From NCBI RefSeq assembly GCF_900205965.1, contig NZ_OAOF01000009.1:1-64000 (forward strand): a stretch of 64,000 nucleotides of DNA, given 5' to 3'. The stretch comes from Lacrimispora amygdalina. Its GTDB lineage: Bacteria > Bacillota > Clostridia > Lachnospirales > Lachnospiraceae. The notes beneath the pieces were generated by a model. The model made no database searches. It had not been told where the DNA came from and saw only the letters and a list, made by a program, of their open reading frames with translations. The number at the start of each line of letters is the position of its first letter. Within the stretch, counting starts at the first letter, position 1. Below, piece after piece: positions 60,993 through 64,000 of this stretch. The translations under genes were made by a program, and so were the position numbers.

Positions 60993-61071
60993 TTATTAAA
61001 AGCCTCCTTATTTGTATTTGAAATAACTGACCATCTCCATGGTATCATAAGGCAGTTTTTAATTCAACATC

Positions 61072-62814
61072 TTATTGGATTATTTTAAATTTATCCACTT
61101 CTTTCTGCAGCAGGCTGGCCTGAGCGGATAATTCCTCGCTGGAAGCGGAGCTTTCCTGGGCGGTTGCTGCATTGCTCTGGACGACTGCGGAGATTTCGTT
61201 GATTCCATCACTGACATTTACCATCGCAATAGCCTGTTCCCTGGAGGCCTGCTCTACAGATTCCATCAGTCCGCGGGCACGGTTTGCCTGTTCCATTACT
61301 TCTGCAAGAATTTTAGCATTTTCCTGGGCAGTTCCCATTCCTCCAGTCACTGCACGGGCTGCATTTTCAACCAGCGCAGCAGTCCGTTTTGCCGCTTCTG
61401 CAGATTTGGCTGCCAGACTTCGGACTTCGTCTGCTACCACTGCAAACCCCTGGCCTGCCTCTCCTGCACGGGCGGCTTCCACTGCTGCATTGAGAGCCAG
61501 AAGGTTTGTCTGGGCAGCAATTGCATCCACAGCTTTTGTGATTTTTCCAATTTCATCGGAAGCATTCTTAATCTCATCCATTGCCAGAAGCATCTGTTGC
61601 ATCTTTTTGTTGCTGTCTTCCACCCGGGCTAATGTCTGTTCTGCATATCCAGCCGCCTCTCCGATATGGGCAGAGCTTTGTTCCGCCTTCTGTGTAATCT
61701 CATTTATGGCGAAAGAAAGCTGGTCAATGGTACCTGCCTGTTCGGTGGCTCCTGCTGCCAGCGCAGATGCCGCATCTGCTACCTGGGTTGAGCCTGCATT
61801 CACCTGCTGGGCCGACTCCCTGATGGCGCTTATGGTATGGTTTAACTGGCTGTAGATTAAAATGAGGGAATCGTGTATGGCAGCAAAGTCACCGGCATAG
61901 TCCCTGGTGACAGGAAGTGTCATATCACCCTCTGCCATATTCTTTAAGTGGACTGAAATATCCCCAACCACCTCTTTCATCTGACCGATCAGCTCATCTG
62001 TCGCCTGGGAGAGCACTTCCATCTCGTCGCCGGTTTTAACAACTTCAACAGGTGGGGTATGAACATCTCCCCGTGAGAGAAGTTTCAGCCTGTCGGCTAT
62101 TGGGCTTAATGGCGCCGTAATCCGGTGTAAAAACCTGCCGAGGATCAATACCCCTGTTACACAGATAAATAAAGATACCACCGCCAGCAGTACAATATTC
62201 AGTATTTTTTCCCTTTGATAACCGGAAACTGCCTGGTCTATGTCGTCTATGTAATTTCCTGTACTGATATACCAGTCGTAAGGCTCAAACTTTATGGTGT
62301 AAGCACGTTTCGCATACGTTCCATCCTGACCTGGTTTTGTAAAGTAGAAATTAGTAAACCCGCCGCCTGGCTGGGATCCGTTCTTAATGAAACTGCGGAT
62401 ATAATAATCCCCTTTCAGATCCTGATCGTCATAACGCATTTTCCCTTCATATTCCGGATTCATATGAACGGCGCAGAGACCAGCAGAGGTATCTGCCCAG
62501 AAATATCCGCTGCCATCGTTATACCTCGTATTGCGGACAATCGCCTTAGCATTTTCAAGAGCCTCTTTCTCCGTAATCTCTCCGGACTGATAGCGCTCAT
62601 AATTAACATTTAATACACTTACCAGACTTTCGGCCGCTGTCCTGATATTTGAATCATAGCTCTGATAGCTGGAATCAATCCAGTTTTGATAAGCCCGGTC
62701 CAGACTTGTATAAAAAATAGCTGTAAGAGTGAATATAATCAACATGACCAGAACACTCACAAACAGAATCAGCTTTCCTGTAACCTGCAATCTCTTACTC
62801 TTTTGTCTCTTCAT
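61072..62814 (-). CDS. Methyl-accepting chemotaxis protein with Cache sensor
   Basis: About 580 residues from the ATG at 62814 (AAAGGGG 6 bases upstream; the longer start has none). Membrane helices flank an extracytoplasmic single-Cache domain at about 45-195 ([44 protein letters not shown]). HAMP and a signalling domain follow with the conserved tip [37 protein letters not shown]. Cache receptors of this type often bind small organic acids; the ligand is unknown. No sigma-28 site was found upstream; a TTGACA promoter is. Confidence 0.96.
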   Translation of the reverse strand: MKRQKSKRLQVTGKLILFVSVLVMLIIFTLTAIFYTSLDRAYQNWIDSSYQSYDSNIRTAAESLVSVLNVNYERYQSGEITEKEALENAKAIVRNTRYNDGSGYFWADTSAGLCAVHMNPEYEGKMRYDDQDLKGDYYIRSFIKNGSQPGGGFTNFYFTKPGQDGTYAKRAYTIKFEPYDWYISTGNYIDDIDQAVSGYQREKILNIVLLAVVSLFICVTGVLILGRFLHRITAPLSPIADRLKLLSRGDVHTPPVEVVKTGDEMEVLSQATDELIGQMKEVVGDISVHLKNMAEGDMTLPVTRDYAGDFAAIHDSLILIYSQLNHTISAIRESAQQVNAGSTQVADAASALAAGATEQAGTIDQLSFAINEITQKAEQSSAHIGEAAGYAEQTLARVEDSNKKMQQMLLAMDEIKNASDEIGKITKAVDAIAAQTNLLALNAAVEAARAGEAGQGFAVVADEVRSLAAKSAEAAKRTAALVENAARAVTGGMGTAQENAKILAEVMEQANRARGLMESVEQASREQAIAMVNVSDGINEISAVVQSNAATAQESSASSEELSAQASLLQKEVDKFKIIQ

Positions 62815-62901
62815 GTAAATCCCCTTTCTGATTGCAAAATCATGCACTACGGATAGCATACATGGTATTCTTCCATCCTGCAACTAATGTTTACAGAAAG
62901 T

Positions 62902-62930
62902 TTATTAATTTTTTGTAAAGTATTTGTCAA
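62902..62930 (-). promoter_or_regulatory. Sigma-A-type promoter of the chemoreceptor gene
   Basis: On the minus strand: TTGACA (62925-62930), 17-base spacer, TAATAA (62902-62907), about 88 bases before the start. The -35 is perfect. Confidence 0.6.
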
Positions 62931-63013
62931 AATTTAAACAATTAAAAAAATTCCAGAAAAAAGGCACAAATTCCTTGTTTTGAAACCTGTGTCTTCCTTC
63001 CGGAATGCTGTCT

Positions 63014-64000
63014 CTATTTCGTTTGTGCTGCCTGAATCAGTTTTAAATTGCTTTTCAGCCGTTCATTATCAGGGGCAGACAAAAGCGCTGCTTTTGCATG
63101 TTCCAGAGACTCAGCAAACAATCCCAGACGATAGGAAGCAATAGCGCAAAGATCTTCTGGAGTATAGTCCCAGGAATACCCCATATTTACAAAGGTTCTT
63201 GACTTTTCTTTTATTTTCAGAGCTTCCAGTGTCAAGAAGTACGCCATCGGCCAGTCTTTTAACTCATAGCATATCTTGGCAAATTCCACATAAGAATCCC
63301 GCATCTCCGGGACCTCTGCAATTGCTTTGAAATACCACCGGTATGCTTCCTTACTGCTTCCCAGTCTGTAATAGGATTTGGCAATCCATCGCATGGCTGC
63401 ACACCGCTCATCACACCATCTGGCGGTTGGAAGCTGTAAATACTCCATCAGTGTTTTGATGCTTTCCTGCCATTTACTCTTATACATATATTCTCTGCCC
63501 AGATAGTACCGCATCCGCTCATCGTCCGGTGCCTCCTGTACTGCCAGTTCCAGAAGAGGCAGATAGGAACCTCTGGATTTGGTGGGATCCGGATGATGGT
63601 TTAATACCATTCCTTCGATATATACCGTTTCCAGGGGCTTTTTCCCGCAGTACTGGACAAACTCATGAACAGGACATTTCCAACGGAAATCCTTGCGCTC
63701 ATGCACTTTAAAATAATAAAACTGTATGTCCGGTGTTCCGTCTTCCTTTAAGCTCCAGTTGTAAAGGTAACGGCCGGTTTTTGCCACTGCTCCTTTACTG
63801 CGCGGCTTATAATTCAGCCATGCTTCCTCCAGGCGTTTTCTCCAGCCTGGCTCAAACCTCTCATCAAGGTCTGTACAGACGCAGATATCTACATCCTCCG
63901 GCACATGATCCAGGGAAATGTTTCTTGCCACATCAAACCGCCACGGCTTCACCACATCGATATAAACCACAGCGCCCCGTTTTTTCAGCTTCTCTACCGT
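63014..64000 (-). CDS. Glycosyltransferase-TPR protein, 5' end outside the window
   Basis: The frame is open through the right edge (TVEKLKKRGAVVYIDVVKPWRFDVARN at the edge), so the N-terminus is missing; the GTG at 63970 is internal. About 328 residues are visible. The first part has DICVCTDLDERFEPGW, a GT2-type acidic motif, and HPDPTKSRGSYLPLL; the rest is about four TPR units (RMRYYLGREYMYKSKWQESIKTL; IAKSYYRLGSSKEAYRWYFKAI). It may modify a glycan or protein. The gene after it (left) is the chemoreceptor, same strand. Confidence 0.8.
   Translation of the reverse strand, partial: TVEKLKKRGAVVYIDVVKPWRFDVARNISLDHVPEDVDICVCTDLDERFEPGWRKRLEEAWLNYKPRSKGAVAKTGRYLYNWSLKEDGTPDIQFYYFKVHERKDFRWKCPVHEFVQYCGKKPLETVYIEGMVLNHHPDPTKSRGSYLPLLELAVQEAPDDERMRYYLGREYMYKSKWQESIKTLMEYLQLPTARWCDERCAAMRWIAKSYYRLGSSKEAYRWYFKAIAEVPEMRDSYVEFAKICYELKDWPMAYFLTLEALKIKEKSRTFVNMGYSWDYTPEDLCAIASYRLGLFAESLEHAKAALLSAPDNERLKSNLKLIQAAQTK

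Noticed and set aside
61172..61855. 227-codon open frame on the plus strand
   Set aside because: It is antisense to the signalling domain of the chemoreceptor, Ala/Ser-rich from codon bias, and lacks a ribosome site.
1..64000. tRNA, rRNA, plasmid or phage genes, replication origin
   Set aside because: No such features were recognised in the gaps, which are short apart from those described.

Overview
The window is a motility and chemotaxis island of a low-GC Firmicute, almost certainly a Lachnospiraceae (Clostridium cluster XIVa / Lacrimispora-like). The evidence is strong GGAGG ribosome sites, TTGACA/TATAAT-type promoters, a clostridial flagellar gene order, FliY instead of plain FliN, CheV/CheC/CheD, a FliW-CsrA pair, and choline-binding-type cell-wall repeats. 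It encodes a nearly complete flagellum (rod, hook, export gate, ATPase, stator, switch, filament, cap, chaperones) plus the chemotaxis core.

Layout, left to right. 1-2.8 kb: a divergent promoter at the left edge, then a FapA (DUF342) protein and a CheY-like regulator. 2.8-6.1 kb: a leftward operon of two secreted cell-wall-repeat proteins and a lytic transglycosylase, behind a sigma-28-like promoter. 6.1-8.5 kb: PilZ protein, FlhX (stand-alone FlhB C-domain) and a YlqG-like protein. 8.65-13.3 kb: cheA-cheW-cheR-cheB. 13.4-18.6 kb: flgM-flgN-flgK-flgL-DUF6470-fliW-csrA. 18.6-24.1 kb: an apparently catalytically dead nucleotidyltransferase-fold protein, a secreted C39-like peptidase with its own sigma-28-like promoter, and fliT-like/fliS/fliD. 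24.2-25.9 kb: a ParA ATPase and a ComFB-domain protein, divergent from fliD. 25.9-28.1 kb: a degenerate EAL-HDOD protein and CheV. 28.1-52.3 kb: a 29-gene leftward flagellar operon (flgB first, cheD last) with a strong sigma-A-type promoter. 52.3-53.7 kb: a decayed ISL3 transposase between two terminators. 53.7-57.4 kb: flagellin fliC with a long structured leader, and a divergent glycosyltransferase that may modify flagellin. 57.4-64 kb: yjfB, a two-component system, kduI, a Cache chemoreceptor and a truncated glycosyltransferase-TPR gene, where the motility island fades into other functions.

How it works together. A sigma-A-type promoter drives the early basal-body/hook operon, which also makes FliA (sigma-28). 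FlgM holds FliA until the hook is complete. Late genes then fire from promoters sharing the pattern TTAt(N4)-N11-TGcCGATAa. I find such sites upstream of fliC, fliD, flgM, cheV, yjfB, the C39 peptidase, the cell-wall operon and, more weakly, cheA and the FapA gene. Flagellin translation appears to be controlled by CsrA/FliW: the fliC leader has an AGGA-loop hairpin just upstream of a GGA-containing Shine-Dalgarno.

Most notable: two CheY-docking-type peptides in the FliY linker; flgC displaced from flgB-fliE; no fliL and no flhF/flhG; an apparent amber codon cutting a repeat tail in FlgD; a coiled-coil insertion in the hook protein; a ParA-ComFB pair in the motility locus; and a sigma-28-linked cell-wall module. 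All assignments come from reading the sequence; no database search was possible.
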